From Bidens hawaiensis (lineage: Eukaryota; Streptophyta; Magnoliopsida; Asterales; Asteraceae), in assembly GCA_021521415.1 (NCBI GenBank), contig JAIQDT010004247.1, forward strand, positions 124,001 through 188,000: 64,000 nt of DNA, written 5' to 3'. Below, one piece after another: positions 53,899 through 64,000 of this stretch. The translations under genes and the position numbers were made by a program. The notes under the pieces were generated by a model. It saw nothing but the letters and a program-made list of their open reading frames with translations. It made no database searches and was not told where the DNA came from. Each line of letters starts with the position of its first letter. The first letter of the stretch is position 1.

Positions 53899-55234
53899 CC
53901 TTGTTTTCTTTATGTTCTAAAAAAAACATCACTATCGCTTAAAATTATGTTGGTTGCTCAAGTTTGAAGGACATATTCAAGGATATGTTTGGTATTTACT
54001 TCTACGTGTAGATTATAAGGATAGCCATTAACCAGATGACTGAAAGTGATCGGGGCGGTTTATGATGATTTTCATTCTTTCGCTTAAAATTAGTCGTTCA
54101 TACTTAGTCAGAGGGACACATATACTCGTATGTGGTCGGTCCGGATGATCCATTGGATCTTCAGGATAGCCGTTTACCTAAAGACTTTGACTTGATCGGG
54201 GCGCTAGAATTTAATTTTTTTTTGGGAGATGATTTAATTTTTCAAGTCTATAACTTCGTAAGAAGTTTCAATACGGTGTTTAAAAGAAAATTGATCCAAC
54301 CTTGGACAGTGATAGATAAACTGATTTTGTGTGCTTAACTGGTGAAGTTATTAGGCCTAAAAGACTCTAGAACAGTCATTGTGTGTTATGGTAGCTTTCT
54401 ATGGTGCGTAAAAGTAGAAGTGATACAAACTAAATCTTCTCGATTTACTGTGGAGAGTCATTCTGAGTTGAGCATGTCTCCACATACATCTTTCCGAATG
54501 ATAGGCAGAAAAGTGATTACCCAGTCATACACGAGCCCGTGAGTGTTCTGATTCCCGTGAAGATAGTGTTAAGTAATCTACAGTCATCCAGATTCGGGAC
54601 TTGCAGTTGTCTTAGATTTGCAAATGTATTATTGTCCTAAAAAAAAAAAAAAAAAAAAAAACTCTAGTTATTATTGATAAGCCTTATGAAGCTAATTCTG
54701 TTACAAATATCTTGAAAGAGGCAAGATAGAATAGTTAAAAGTATAAGAAAGATTGGGAAGACGACTCAGAAGATCGAAGTGTGATCATTGATTAATCAGA
54801 CACTACGGGTCGAAGTCAACTCGGGGTGACTTGGGGAAAGCCAAATACGCTTTGAGAATAGATAGGAGGCATCACAATCTCTCAGGTGATGTCCATCTAA
54901 ATTTTGAGCTTAATTGAACCTAATCCGTATCACAGAAGCGATGAAAACCATACTAAGTTTTATACCTGCCTACAACCTGCTTCTTTATGTCATAATACCG
55001 TTGAACATGGATATGAGTAACAGCCACTTAATCAGTATGATTCCTGTTCGGATCTTTTCTAAAACATGCAGGTTCTCGTCAAGACTGAAATTTGATCCCG
55101 TTTATTCTAATATTCAAATTTTCGTTATGTATTTCGCATTATGGTTTAAATCTCTAAACTTTTGGTTACTTGGTTCTTTGATCGTTAAGCTTAATTTTTT
55201 TTTTTTTGGAGAAGTTAAAGGCGAAGTTGACCTA
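53899..55234 (+). other. 3' non-coding region of the copia derivative
   Basis: Contains an imperfect direct repeat built on CGCTTAAAATTA (about 53937-54000 and 54078-54140), each followed by a GGTCGGT/TTTGGT and GGATAGCC segment, and an A tract at 54639-54661. The last bases include another GGCGAAGTT just before the Tekay insertion. No protein is apparent. Confidence 0.6.
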
Positions 55235-55656
55235 TGACAAACTGAAAATCTTTCTTACTTTTTCAGGCTCTCATCACGACTTGACTCAAATTTTCGGGAC
55301 GAAAATTCTTTAACATGGGAATGATGTGACAATCGTCAATTTCAGGTTAACCTCGTTAACTCAACTCCGTTAATTCAAACTTTAAGATCGTTGAATCTAT
55401 AACGCATACTTCATTACATTTAAACTAGGGTTTAAATGACGCTTAACACTTACTACATGTGTAGTAGTCTTTCGGGATTTGCACCGAAACGCAAACGATT
55501 GAGGAATAAACGAAGCACACTAAAACACTAATGATGTGATAACTATGTGTTAGGATTATGTGTTATATTATTGTCATGATTATGTGCAAGTTAGGATAGA
55601 ATGTTCTAGAAAAACAACACTTGAAAGTAGAAGGACTAGAGTGTAACTTGTTTGTT

Positions 55657-55666
55657 TATAAATATA
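55657..55666 (+). promoter_or_regulatory. Likely TATA box of the Tekay LTR
   Basis: TATAAATATA, the best TATA match in the first third of the LTR. It is followed by a CT-rich stretch (CTCTCTCTCCCTCTC near 55722). Transcription start not determined. Confidence 0.5.
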
Positions 55667-56745
55667 TCACTAATAAACAAACCCTAACCTATTATTCTAA
55701 ACCTACAACACCACCGATCGGCTCTCTCTCCCTCTCTTGACCCACGGCTGCCGTCCACCATCACACACATATACACATCAAATCAAGAGATTAATCCAAG
55801 AACTAGGTGCTAGGAAGGTATACTTGATCATCTCTTACCTCTTTGTTGTTTAATTTTGATGTTTGATGGGTTGTGTGAAAACCCTAAATCGGCCGATCTT
55901 GTATGTATGTGATTGTTATGATTCTTGTTAGTTGGATAATAGATTGATAACTAGATTGATATTGATACATGATTGATTGTTGTTCTTGATTTGAATTAAA
56001 ACACAAACCCTAATCTTGTATGTATGGTGTGATTGATATGCATGGATAGTAGTTATAGTGTCTAGAGGGTTATATGGATGCATGATAGTTCATAGATTGT
56101 TATTATGATGAGTTTTGATGTGAACAGATTCTGGACAGAACGTATATACGATGTTTAACTGACTGTAACGAAGTGTAAACGTGAAAATTGATTGAGATTG
56201 TGGGTACTGCAGTAAACTAGGTTGAGTCTAGTTTCTATGAAGTATAAATTCGTAATTTTTGGATAAGTGGAAGTATACTTTTATGATTTTACAAAAACGT
56301 GATGCAAAGCTGAGCTGTTAGACCTGCTGTTAGGTTATGTTGTAAATGTTATATCTCATGAACTACGAGACCAATTGGGTTGGTTCCACTTCTGGAGGTT
56401 GACTCACTGAGTTAGGAACCAAACCCAAGTGGTCTTGCATTTATTGGATTTTTCGTTTAACGGGAATTGTAAATAACATTCTGATGTGCATGAATCTGAC
56501 TGATATAAGTTAGCTGTAATGTTTTGATCATTATGAACAATCTATATGGAATAAAAATAAGATAAAAGATGTTCTGGAAACCTAAGATATGTATGCTCCT
56601 GTGGTAATTTTTGGTGAATTAATTGAGACGTTATAATCGGTAAACTAGTGCAATCTTTCAAGTAGAAATTCTGTCATAACGAAACTAGCTGCTGAGTTGT
56701 ATAGGAATGCATGAAATATGATAGTTTTTATATAATTGTTGTATT

Positions 56746-56881
56746 TTGACCAAAATACCCTTGCGGGGAATAGTTGCTAGTTGATTGCCATGAATTGACC
56801 AAATTTCCCTTATGGGGAATAATGGTTAGTTAGTCTTTGTTTGTTGACCAAAATGCCCCTACGGGAATAATTGCTAATAAG
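56746..56881 (+). repeat. ~48-bp tandem repeat in the Tekay LTR
   Basis: Three diverged units beginning TTGACCAAAATNCCC and containing GGGGAATA and TGCTAGTTGA-like segments. Confidence 0.8.
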
Positions 56882-57560
56882 TATGTTATTAATACGTGAC
56901 ATGAAAGTAATTGCTCACTCATGTATCGTATCACAATTTTACTTGTTTAAGTCACACACGATTCACAAACGAAACACGAAACATGTTACGTGCATAGGTA
57001 TTATGTGCCGAGTCTAGAGACTCGTTAAACATTCCGATACTTAGAAAATCTCTTTGTTATTTTAGAACGCTAGAGAGTTTTCTACGACGCGCATCACTCG
57101 GTGATCTAGATCGGATATTCTTCGCAAACAGTGAGTTCACTTACCCCACTCTTAAACTGTTTTCAAACGTTTTTCACTTGGGGGAGATAACATACTTCGA
57201 TAAACATATTTTCTGAGATAAACGCATATGAAAGATTTTGTTATAAATTATATATCACTTGTAAAGGCTAAGCGGCATACGTAACATTTGAAGTCCCACA
57301 CATCGGACCGGTTAATATTTGGAATAGCGAGTCACTTTTGGGTAGTACTACTGGGTTTGACAAACCCCACCCGACGCTAAGCTCAACTGGAGGTTGAGTG
57401 GGTGTAAATTTTGGCTAACACTTACCATGGTCTGGAGGACCTGGTGACGGGCACTTGATAAACAGTCAGCTTCGGTCGCGAACCACTTAGCGATACTTGT
57501 TGTATAGATTAGCTACCTATCGATATATAATTTGACATAACACTATCTGGTAATGCAAAA

Positions 57561-57693
57561 CACTTAAACGCTGTAACGTGGTTACACACTTAAACGCTGT
57601 AACGTGGTTACACACTCAAACGCTGTAACGTGGTTACACACTCAAACGTCGTAACGGGGTTACGCAACATTTAAACGTCGTAACGAGGTTACG
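57561..57693 (+). repeat. 26-bp hairpin array in the Tekay LTR
   Basis: Four exact-length 26-bp units and one longer unit. Each of the first three contains TGTAACGTGGTTACA, a perfect 6-bp stem with a 3-base loop; the last two have compensating changes (CGTAACGGGGTTACG). Confidence 0.93.
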
Positions 57694-58028
57694 CAAAACG
57701 CTAAACGATTTATCTTATTTTACTTGTGAACTCACCAACCTTGTGTTGACACTTTTAGTATGTTATTCTCAGGTAGCCGAGGCGGGCGCGCGGTTTAGGA
57801 GCATGCATTAATGAAAACACTTTTATTCTGCAAACTTAATTTTAACAGTTACATTTGGTTTTAAGTCGTCCTGCGTGACGCAACTTTTGAATTAAGGTTT
57901 TACGCTTCCGCACTTACTTTCATTTAAACGTTTTTCTTTGGTTTGGTTATAACTAATGATTCCGATCCTGCCAGTTCACACCCTCTGACGGTAAAACTCC
58001 GTTAGTGGATTTTGAGGGTGTGACAGAT

Positions 58029-58046
58029 TGGTATCAGAGCCATTGG
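58029..58046 (+). promoter_or_regulatory. Primer binding site of the Tekay element
   Basis: TGGTATCAGAGCCATTGG, complementary to the 3' end of initiator tRNA-Met, three bases after the LTR end. Confidence 0.92.
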
Positions 58047-58201
58047 TTATAGCGAACTAGAAACTGCATGCATACTAGACTATAACCGCGACGACCCATT
58101 AGTTATAATGATACGCACTGCATAGGTTTGTGTAGTCTTGAAATCTTATTTCCTTATCTCCTTCACTCATACGCGCGCATATACCCGGCTTACCTGTAGG
58201 A

Positions 58202-58966
58202 ATGTCGACGCCACCCTCATCATCATCCGATTCGATGACGCATGCTCACGGGAAGGAACCGCAGTTACCTACTGCCTCGCCACCCCGTGTAGTCCCGGAA
58301 CTCGAAGCTCCTGCACCAAAGAGGTACCGCCTATCCGGAGGCTTGTATGACAACAACGTTAGCTAGGAATGGTACCCCAACATGATCAGACGTATGGTCT
58401 ACCGTGAACAAGTTCCCCCATTGCCTCACCCGAACCACCCTGCTTACCCTAACACTCTACCACCTATAACCGAACCTGTAGAGCGAGTTCTCGCAGCTGT
58501 CGTTTCTTGTTTGGAGCGTGATGTGGGTTACATGCGCTACACTAGAGAAAATGTTGCCAGACTGTTTAAAGATGGAACCGAGACTCAGGAGGAGATTGCC
58601 CGCATGGCAGCGGCAATGAAAGAAATGCAAGAGACTAGTGAGCAACAAACCAAGGTTATGATGAAGATGCAAGCCGAGATGATAGACTTGCAAGAGCAAC
58701 TCCAAGAAGCAAGGACCCGAACCGAAATAGCATTAGAACGTTGCGATATCCTACAAATGCAACTTGCCCAGAACGTAGCAGAACCTGAGGCAGAGCCCGA
58801 GGCAGAGCCTGATGTAGAACCTGAAGAAGATCCCGAAGAGGAGCCTGAGGAGGATCCCGAGGAAGATCCCGAAGAGGAGCCCGAGGAGGAACCTGAAGAA
58901 GAACCGGAGGAGGAACCGGCTGAGGAGGAGGCACATTCAGAGGTGTCCTCAGATGACGACATCTAG
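58202..58966 (+). CDS. Extra ORF upstream of Tekay gag, with one in-frame TAG
   Basis: Not a standard retrotransposon gene and not recognised. From the ATG at 58202 the frame encodes a Ser/Pro-rich start (MSTPPSSSSD), reaches an amber TAG at codon 55 (58364-58366) and then stays open to 58966, 254 codons in all. After the TAG come a Pro-rich stretch, a helical region around VERVLAAVVSCLERDVG, a predicted coiled coil (roughly codons 120-190, rich in Gln, Glu, Met) and a tail of about 50 residues made of EPEEDPEEE-like repeats ending SDDDI. If TAG is not read through, translation could start at the ATG at 58382 (194 codons). The tail comes from a tandem DNA repeat. It lies 240 bp upstream of gag-pol in the same frame. 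Possible roles (accessory protein, Gag N-terminal extension) are speculative. Confidence 0.6.
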
Positions 58967-59206
58967 TGAGGATGACACTTAGATGAAGGGGTTGTCTCCA
59001 TCCGAACTATTATTTTTCTATGATTTTAAGGATTGATTGGAAATACTTTGTAGCGAATACAATGGTTTTAATCATGAATTTTTAATTAGACTAATAAGTG
59101 GTTGTGATGTGATGTTGTTTCTTTTTTTTCTTACCTATATTTTATTACATGTATGGTGTGTTGTATATGAAAGAAAAATTCACGTTTTATACTATGATTC
59201 TAGGAA
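58967..59206 (+). other. AT-rich spacer between extra ORF and gag
   Basis: This 240-bp segment is markedly AT-rich compared with both neighbouring ORFs. It contains a T-rich tract (near 59115-59145) and ends TATGATTCTAG just before the gag ATG, like a plant 3' splice site. A GT at 58943 could act as donor in phase, but it is weak. Confidence 0.5.
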
Positions 59207-62200
59207 ATGGCCGGAAGAAACGCTGGACGAGGACGTGGTAACATCAGCATGACTGCAGCTGAACTCCAAACCCTGCTGAATGACCATGTTGCTGCCGCTT
59301 TAGCTGCACACGTTCAAAATCAAACAGGAGGTCCGAATGGAGCATGTACCTTCAAGAACTACTTAGACTGCAAGCCCAGTACGTTTAAGGGCACTGAGGG
59401 AGCTATAGGCTTCCTGCGTTGGGCTGAGAAGGCCGAGTCGGCCTTTGAGATGTGTAATTGTCCCCCTGCCAGTAGGGTCAAATTCGCTGCTGGGACACTT
59501 GAGGATTCCGCCCTCACTTGGTGGAATTCGAACGTCCAGATCCTTGGATTGGAACTGGCTAACGCGATGAACTGGGAGGAGTTCAAAAACATGATGCGAG
59601 AGGAGTACTGTCCGAGGGAAGAAATTTCGAAGTTAGAGTCGGAGTTTTGGTCGTTGAAAATGGTGGGTTCAGAGATTGAAAGCTACACTACTCGTTCGCA
59701 CGAGTTGGCAGTGATGTGTCCGCGGATGGTGGATCCGCCGAGCAAGAGAATAGAGATGTACATTGATGGGTTAGCACCACAGATTCAGGGTATGGTGACG
59801 TCTTCCAGACCAGCCACGATCCAACAAGCGATCCGTTTGGCTCACAAACTGACGGATCAGGCTGTGACCCAGGGTGCGTTACCACCGAGGGGTTCGACTG
59901 TTAAAGCCCGTGACAACCCGAGTAATGACCACGTCAGCAACAGTAACAACAACAGCAACCCGAACAGCGGGAAGAGAAAGTTTGACAACACCAGATCTTC
60001 ATCCTCAAACCTCCCACCGCAACACCACTACCGTAAGCCCGAATTTACTCGGAGTTTCAACACTCAGAATCACAACAACAACAACAACAACGGTAGCGGG
60101 CAGGTTTCGAGCGGATATGTTGGGAAATATCCAAAGTGCAACAGGTGCAACTTTCATCATGTTGGTCAATGTGACCGTGTCAAGTGTCAAAGATGCGGAA
60201 AGATAGGTCATCAAGCGAAGGAATGTAGAGGAGACCTTGCGGCGAAGGGTGCTCCTAAGCCACCGATGACGACTAAGGGATGTTTTGAATGTGGACAGGA
60301 AGGTCATTTCCGGAAGGATTGCCTCAAGCTGAAACATAATGACAACAATGGGGGCAATGGAAGTGGCAGTAATGGTGGAGGAAATGGCAAAGGAAAAGCG
60401 TTTGTGATTGGATCAGGTCAAGCCCGCAGAGATCCGCATGTGGTGTCTGGTAAGTTCCCTGTAAACGATTGTTTTGCTTCTGTTTTGTTTGACACTGGAG
60501 CTGATAGGAGTTTTGTGTCAAAGGCCTTTAGCCAACTTTTAAACCTTACTCCAACCCCGTTAGACGCTAAGTTTCCTGTTGAATTAGCTAACGGTAAAAC
60601 TGTAATAACAACTCATATACTTGCGGGATGTAAGTTGAAACTGTCAGGTCATGTCTTTGACATCGACCTTATTCCTTTTACGCTTAGTAGTTTCGATGTC
60701 GTTGTCGGCATGGACTGGTTATCCGAGAACCGAGCGGAGATTATATGCCATGATAAGATAGTCCATATTACCACCCCTTCTGGCGAGATCATTTCGGTCC
60801 GAGGCGAGAGAAGCGGCATGACCACCAGCGTCATTACCCTTATGAAGGCACAGAAGTATTTACGAAAGGGTCATCCGGCAATTTTGGCGCAGATTGTTGA
60901 GAAACCCGCGGAGGAGAAACGAATTGAAGACATACCGGTTGTGCGAGACTTCCCGGAAGTTTTCCCGGAGGATTTACCTGGACTCCCTCCTATTCGTCAA
61001 GTCGAATTTCAGATCGAGTTGACACCCGGTGCAGCACCCATAGCACGAGCCCCGTATCGGCTCTCACCGGCGGAACTTCAGGAGTTGTCCACCCAGTTGC
61101 AAGATTTGTTGGATAAAGGTTTTATCCGACCTAGCTCATCGCCATGGGGAGCCCCTGTCTTGTTTGTCCGAAAGAAAGACGGGACTTTCCGAATGTGCAT
61201 CGACTACCGGGAGTTGAACAAGATGACGGTCAAGAACCGTTATCCTTTACCCCGAATTGATGATTTGTTTGACCAGCTTCAGGGATCGAGTTACTACTCG
61301 AAGATCGATCTACGATCCGGTTATCACCAGCTGAGAGTGCGCGAAGAAGATATTTCAAAAACGGCTTTCAGAACACGGTATGGTCACTACGAGTTTTCGG
61401 TTATGCCTTTTGGCCTAACCAACGCACCAGCCGTATTTATGGATCTCATGAATCGAGTATGCAAGGCGTACCTCGACAAGTTCGTGATTGTTTTCATCGA
61501 TGATATTCTCGTCTATTCCAAGAACGAGACTGACCACGAAGAGCACTTAAGGATAATTCTGGAACTACTGAAGAAGGAACAACTGTATGCTAAACTCTCG
61601 AAATGTGAATTTTGGCTTCGCGAGGTTCACTTTTTAGGACATGTGATCAACGAGAATGGTATCCATGTCGATCCCGGTAAGGTAGAGGCCATCAAAAACT
61701 GGGAAGCACCTAAGACTCCGACTGAGGTGCGACAATTCCTAGGACTGGCCGGCTACTATCGGCGTTTCTTCGAGGGATTTTCAAAGATTGCTCAACCCCT
61801 CACCGCTTTGACTCACAAGGGCACTAAGTACAACTGGGGTGACGCGCAAGAATCCGCTTTTCAACTGTTGAAAACCAAGCTTTGTAGCGCCCCTATTTTA
61901 GCTCTCCCCGAGGGAACGGAAAACTTTGAGGTACACTGTGACGCATCTATACAAGGTCTCGGTTGTGTGCTGATGCAACTCGAAAAGGTTATAGCCTACG
62001 CCTCTAGACAACTACGGGTTCACGAGAAGAACTACACGACCCACGATTTGGAACTCGGAGCTGTAGTGTTTGCTCTTAAGATATGGAGGCATTACTTGTA
62101 CGGTACCAAGTTTACCATTTACACCGACCACAAGAGTCTCCAACATATATACGATCAGAAGGAGCTGAACATGCGACAGCGTCGTTGGGTCGAGCTGCTT

Positions 62201-63814
62201 AAAGATTACGATTGTGCCATCAAGTACCACCCTGGCAAGGCCAATGTGGTGGCCGACGCCCTCAGCAGAAAAGAAACAGATAAACCCAGACGGGTGAGAG
62301 CATTGCAACTTACGATTCATGCCAGCTTACCCGATCAGATTCGCGATGCGCAACTGGAAGCGTTGAAAGATGATAATCTTCCATCGGAACTCATGCGGGG
62401 CATGAGCAAGCAACTTGAAACCAGATCGGACGGGGTCCGATATTTTGAGAACCGGATTTGGGTTCCACGATACGGAGAATTGAGAACTCTAGTGATGGAC
62501 GAAGCTCACAAGTCCCGATATTCTATCCACCCTGGCTCAGATAAAATGTATCATGATTTAAAGGAACTTTACTGGTGGCCGAACATGAAAGCCGACATTG
62601 CCACCTACGTGAGCAAATGCTTGACTTGTGCCAGAGTCAAGATAGAATACCAGAAACCATCTGGTCTACTGCAACAACCGGAACTCCCAATGTGGAAATG
62701 GGAACACATCTCAATGGACTTTATTACGGGTTTGCCTAAAACACCGACGGGATGCGATACCATCTGGGTGATCGTTGACCGGTTGACTAAATCGGCGCAC
62801 TTCCTAGCGATTAAGGAAACAGACAAAATGGAAAGACTGACTCGTGTCTACATGAAGGAAGTAGTGTCGAGACACGGAGTGCCTGTCTCGATCATTTCCG
62901 ATCGAGATTCTCGTTTTACCTCACACTTTTGGAAGTCGCTGCAAAGCGCACTGGGCACACGTCTCGATATGAGTACCGCATACCATCCTCAGACGGATGG
63001 GCAAAGTGAACGGACTATTCAGACCCTGGAGGATATGTTGCGTGCATGCGTCTTAGATTTCGGAAAAAGTTGGGAACCCCACTTACCCTTGGTAGAGTTT
63101 TCGTATAATAACAGCTACCACGCAAGTATTAAGGTAGCGCCGTTTGAAGCGCTGTACGGACGGAAGTGTCGATCACCACTCTGCTGGGCAGAGGTGGGTG
63201 ATAGCCAAATCACTGGTCCGGAACTGGTACTCGAAACCTCGGAAAAGATTGTTCAAATCCGAAATCGCATGGCAGCAGCACGAGATCGCCAAAAGAGTTA
63301 CGCCGACAAGCGCCGAAAACCTCTCGAATTTCAAGTAAACGATCGAGTGTTACTCAAAGTCTCACCCTGGAAAGGTGTGGTTCGCTTTGGTAAGCGAAAC
63401 AAACTCAACCCACGATATGTTGGTCCGTACCGGATAACTGAGCGCATTGGTCCGGTGGCGTACCGACTGGACCTACCAACAGAACTCAGTGGCGTACACG
63501 ATGTATTCCACGTATCAAATTTGAAGAAATGCCTATCTGATGAAACCCAAGTAGTCCCTTTGGAGGAACTACAAGTTGATGAACAGTTACGGTTCATTGA
63601 GGAACCAGTCGAGGTTTTGGATTGGGAAACCAAAACGCTCAAACACAGCAAAATTCCAATTGTTAAGGTTCGTTGGAACTCGAGACGTGGACCGGAGTTC
63701 ACATGGGAACGCGAGGATCACATGATGAAAAAGTATCCTCACCTTTTTGAAGGGCTAACCAAACACCGAAAACCGCGAAACCCGGCAAACCGTCAAACAT
63801 CACCGGAGGTATGA
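59207..63814 (+). CDS. Tekay gag-pol polyprotein, apparently intact
   Basis: A single 1535-residue polyprotein with all retrotransposition functions. Gag: core roughly 50-225, Asn/Ser-rich linker, zinc knuckles at Cys311-Cys322 (CX2C...C type), Cys327-Cys340 and Cys359-Cys372. Protease: Asp429-Thr-Gly431. Reverse transcriptase: Asp701 and FIDD at 763-766, as usual in Tekay elements. RNase H: Asp912, Glu949, Asp974 and a C-terminal Asp1017. Integrase: His1101, His1108, Cys1138, Cys1141, then Asp1171, Asp1232 and Glu1268. Chromodomain: about 1461-1516, thought to steer integration into heterochromatin. All catalytic residues looked for are present and no stop or frameshift interrupts it. The start is the ATG in GAAATGGCC, the first in frame after stops. 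Confidence 0.95.
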   Translation: MAGRNAGRGRGNISMTAAELQTLLNDHVAAALAAHVQNQTGGPNGACTFKNYLDCKPSTFKGTEGAIGFLRWAEKAESAFEMCNCPPASRVKFAAGTLEDSALTWWNSNVQILGLELANAMNWEEFKNMMREEYCPREEISKLESEFWSLKMVGSEIESYTTRSHELAVMCPRMVDPPSKRIEMYIDGLAPQIQGMVTSSRPATIQQAIRLAHKLTDQAVTQGALPPRGSTVKARDNPSNDHVSNSNNNSNPNSGKRKFDNTRSSSSNLPPQHHYRKPEFTRSFNTQNHNNNNNNGSGQVSSGYVGKYPKCNRCNFHHVGQCDRVKCQRCGKIGHQAKECRGDLAAKGAPKPPMTTKGCFECGQEGHFRKDCLKLKHNDNNGGNGSGSNGGGNGKGKAFVIGSGQARRDPHVVSGKFPVNDCFASVLFDTGADRSFVSKAFSQLLNLTPTPLDAKFPVELANGKTVITTHILAGCKLKLSGHVFDIDLIPFTLSSFDVVVGMDWLSENRAEIICHDKIVHITTPSGEIISVRGERSGMTTSVITLMKAQKYLRKGHPAILAQIVEKPAEEKRIEDIPVVRDFPEVFPEDLPGLPPIRQVEFQIELTPGAAPIARAPYRLSPAELQELSTQLQDLLDKGFIRPSSSPWGAPVLFVRKKDGTFRMCIDYRELNKMTVKNRYPLPRIDDLFDQLQGSSYYSKIDLRSGYHQLRVREEDISKTAFRTRYGHYEFSVMPFGLTNAPAVFMDLMNRVCKAYLDKFVIVFIDDILVYSKNETDHEEHLRIILELLKKEQLYAKLSKCEFWLREVHFLGHVINENGIHVDPGKVEAIKNWEAPKTPTEVRQFLGLAGYYRRFFEGFSKIAQPLTALTHKGTKYNWGDAQESAFQLLKTKLCSAPILALPEGTENFEVHCDASIQGLGCVLMQLEKVIAYASRQLRVHEKNYTTHDLELGAVVFALKIWRHYLYGTKFTIYTDHKSLQHIYDQKELNMRQRRWVELLKDYDCAIKYHPGKANVVADALSRKETDKPRRVRALQLTIHASLPDQIRDAQLEALKDDNLPSELMRGMSKQLETRSDGVRYFENRIWVPRYGELRTLVMDEAHKSRYSIHPGSDKMYHDLKELYWWPNMKADIATYVSKCLTCARVKIEYQKPSGLLQQPELPMWKWEHISMDFITGLPKTPTGCDTIWVIVDRLTKSAHFLAIKETDKMERLTRVYMKEVVSRHGVPVSIISDRDSRFTSHFWKSLQSALGTRLDMSTAYHPQTDGQSERTIQTLEDMLRACVLDFGKSWEPHLPLVEFSYNNSYHASIKVAPFEALYGRKCRSPLCWAEVGDSQITGPELVLETSEKIVQIRNRMAAARDRQKSYADKRRKPLEFQVNDRVLLKVSPWKGVVRFGKRNKLNPRYVGPYRITERIGPVAYRLDLPTELSGVHDVFHVSNLKKCLSDETQVVPLEELQVDEQLRFIEEPVEVLDWETKTLKHSKIPIVKVRWNSRRGPEFTWEREDHMMKKYPHLFEGLTKHRKPRNPANRQTSPEV

Positions 63815-63815
63815 A

Positions 63816-63856
63816 CTAAATTTCGGGACGAAATTTCTTTCTACTAGGGGATGATA
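63816..63856 (+). promoter_or_regulatory. Polypurine tract region of the Tekay element
   Basis: TTTCGGGACGAAATTTCTTT and then ACTAGGGGATGATA directly precede the 3' LTR start TGACAAACTG. A degenerate copy of the same TTTCGGGACGAAAATTC and GGGAATGATG arrangement recurs about 100 bp further on, inside the LTR. Confidence 0.8.
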
Positions 63857-64000
63857 TGACAAACTGAAAATCTTTCTTACTTTTTCAGGCTCTCATCACG
63901 ACTTGACTCAAATTTTCGGGACGAAAATTCTTTAACATGGGAATGATGTGACAATCGTCAATTTCAGGTTAACCTCGTTAACTCAACTCCGTTAATTCAA
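63857..64000 (+). repeat. 3' LTR of the Tekay element, partial
   Basis: 144 bp identical by eye to the start of the 5' LTR (55235-55378). The remainder lies beyond the window. Confidence 0.92.

Larger units (their letters stand above)
52889..55234 (+). mobile_element. copia (SIRE/Maximus-like) deletion derivative
   Basis: 5' LTR (52889-53285), PBS, then directly the end of RT and the RNase H of a copia polyprotein (53290-53898), followed by a long non-coding 3' region to 55234, where a Tekay element has inserted. Gag, protease, integrase and most of RT are missing. The long region after RNase H and the RNase H sequence suggest the SIRE/Maximus lineage, but that is inference. No 3' LTR is visible before the Tekay insertion. 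Confidence 0.78.
55235..58025 (+). repeat. 5' LTR of the Tekay element
   Basis: 2791 bp, TGACAAACTGAAAATC to GAGGGTGTGACA. It contains a decayed PPT-like segment plus second LTR-start motif near its left end (55292-55328), a TATA box (TATAAATATA, 55657-55666), a roughly 48-bp tandem repeat at 56746-56881 and a 26-bp hairpin array at 57561-57693. PBS TGGTATCAGAGCCATTGG begins at 58029. Confidence 0.9.
55235..64000 (+). mobile_element. Tekay chromovirus, intact gag-pol, 3' LTR cut by window end
   Basis: 5' LTR (55235-58025), PBS for tRNA-Met, an extra acidic ORF (58202-58966), a single uninterrupted gag-pol ORF (59207-63814), PPT and 3' LTR start (63857). The first 144 bp of the 3' LTR match the 5' LTR with no visible difference, which with the open ORF suggests a recent insertion. 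It lies inside the copia derivative. Only the 5' flank (ACCTA, 55230-55234) can be seen, so the target duplication cannot be tested here. Confidence 0.92.

Noticed and set aside
8291..58046. TGGTATCAGAGC segments as tRNA gene pieces
   Set aside because: Each lies directly after an LTR end and is the primer binding site for initiator tRNA-Met, not a tRNA gene.
58585..58962. Minus-strand Ser/Gly-rich ORF and neighbouring antisense ORFs
   Set aside because: Shadows of the acidic Glu/Pro repeat on the plus strand.

Overview
This is nuclear DNA of a flowering plant, probably a eudicot. The mix of Ty3/gypsy and Ty1/copia lineages suggests Asteraceae, but that is inference from retroelement type, not from a host marker gene. 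No host gene, rRNA, tRNA or CRISPR array can be supported. Nearly all recognisable sequence is transposable elements, many nested in one another, separated by AT-rich stretches with nothing readable. Insertion boundaries were read from target-site duplications (TSDs), TG...CA LTR ends, primer binding sites (PBS) and polypurine tracts (PPT).

Layout. 1-4730: a hAT-type MITE, a solo LTR of a Tat-like gypsy element (TSD ATTAT) and palindromic GC-rich sequence. 4731-6944: a second solo LTR (TSD CATCT). 8121-9975: a short non-autonomous copia element encoding only Gag (TR-GAG type). About 10190-18742: two blocks of CACTA-type subterminal repeats, with a decayed Mutator-like (MULE) transposase gene and a perfect hAT MITE (8-bp TSD) between them. 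18926-19930: a broken hAT transposase fragment. 19936-36769: a 16.8-kb Tat-lineage gypsy element with two LTRs, decayed gag-pol with a dual RNase H, and two diverged copies of an antisense multi-exon gene, each with its own TATA box. It has been invaded by two solo LTRs (TSDs GTAAT and GGTTT) and a MITE. 38745-39515: a CACTA TNP2 transposase remnant. 41345-50387: a deleted, inactive Tekay-like chromovirus. Its 3' LTR is split by a composite copia-like array (44540-48886, TSD GACAT) that contains three full LTRs, a partial fourth, and two perfect foldbacks. 52889-55234: a copia element deleted from just after its PBS to its RNase H. 55235-64000: a Tekay chromovirus with an uninterrupted 1535-codon gag-pol, an extra acidic ORF upstream of gag, and a 3' LTR running off the window.

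How they relate. The only element whose protein looks intact is the Tekay at 55235-64000. The gag-less array at 44540-48886 shares its LTR start, PBS and a GGCGAAGTT/AACTTCGCC hairpin motif with the copia derivative at 52889, so that copia family probably mobilised it. Several unrelated LTR families here carry tandem arrays of short hairpin-forming units. The most unusual structures are the composite foldback array, the duplicated antisense gene with its own promoter inside the Tat element, and the extra ORF of the intact Tekay.
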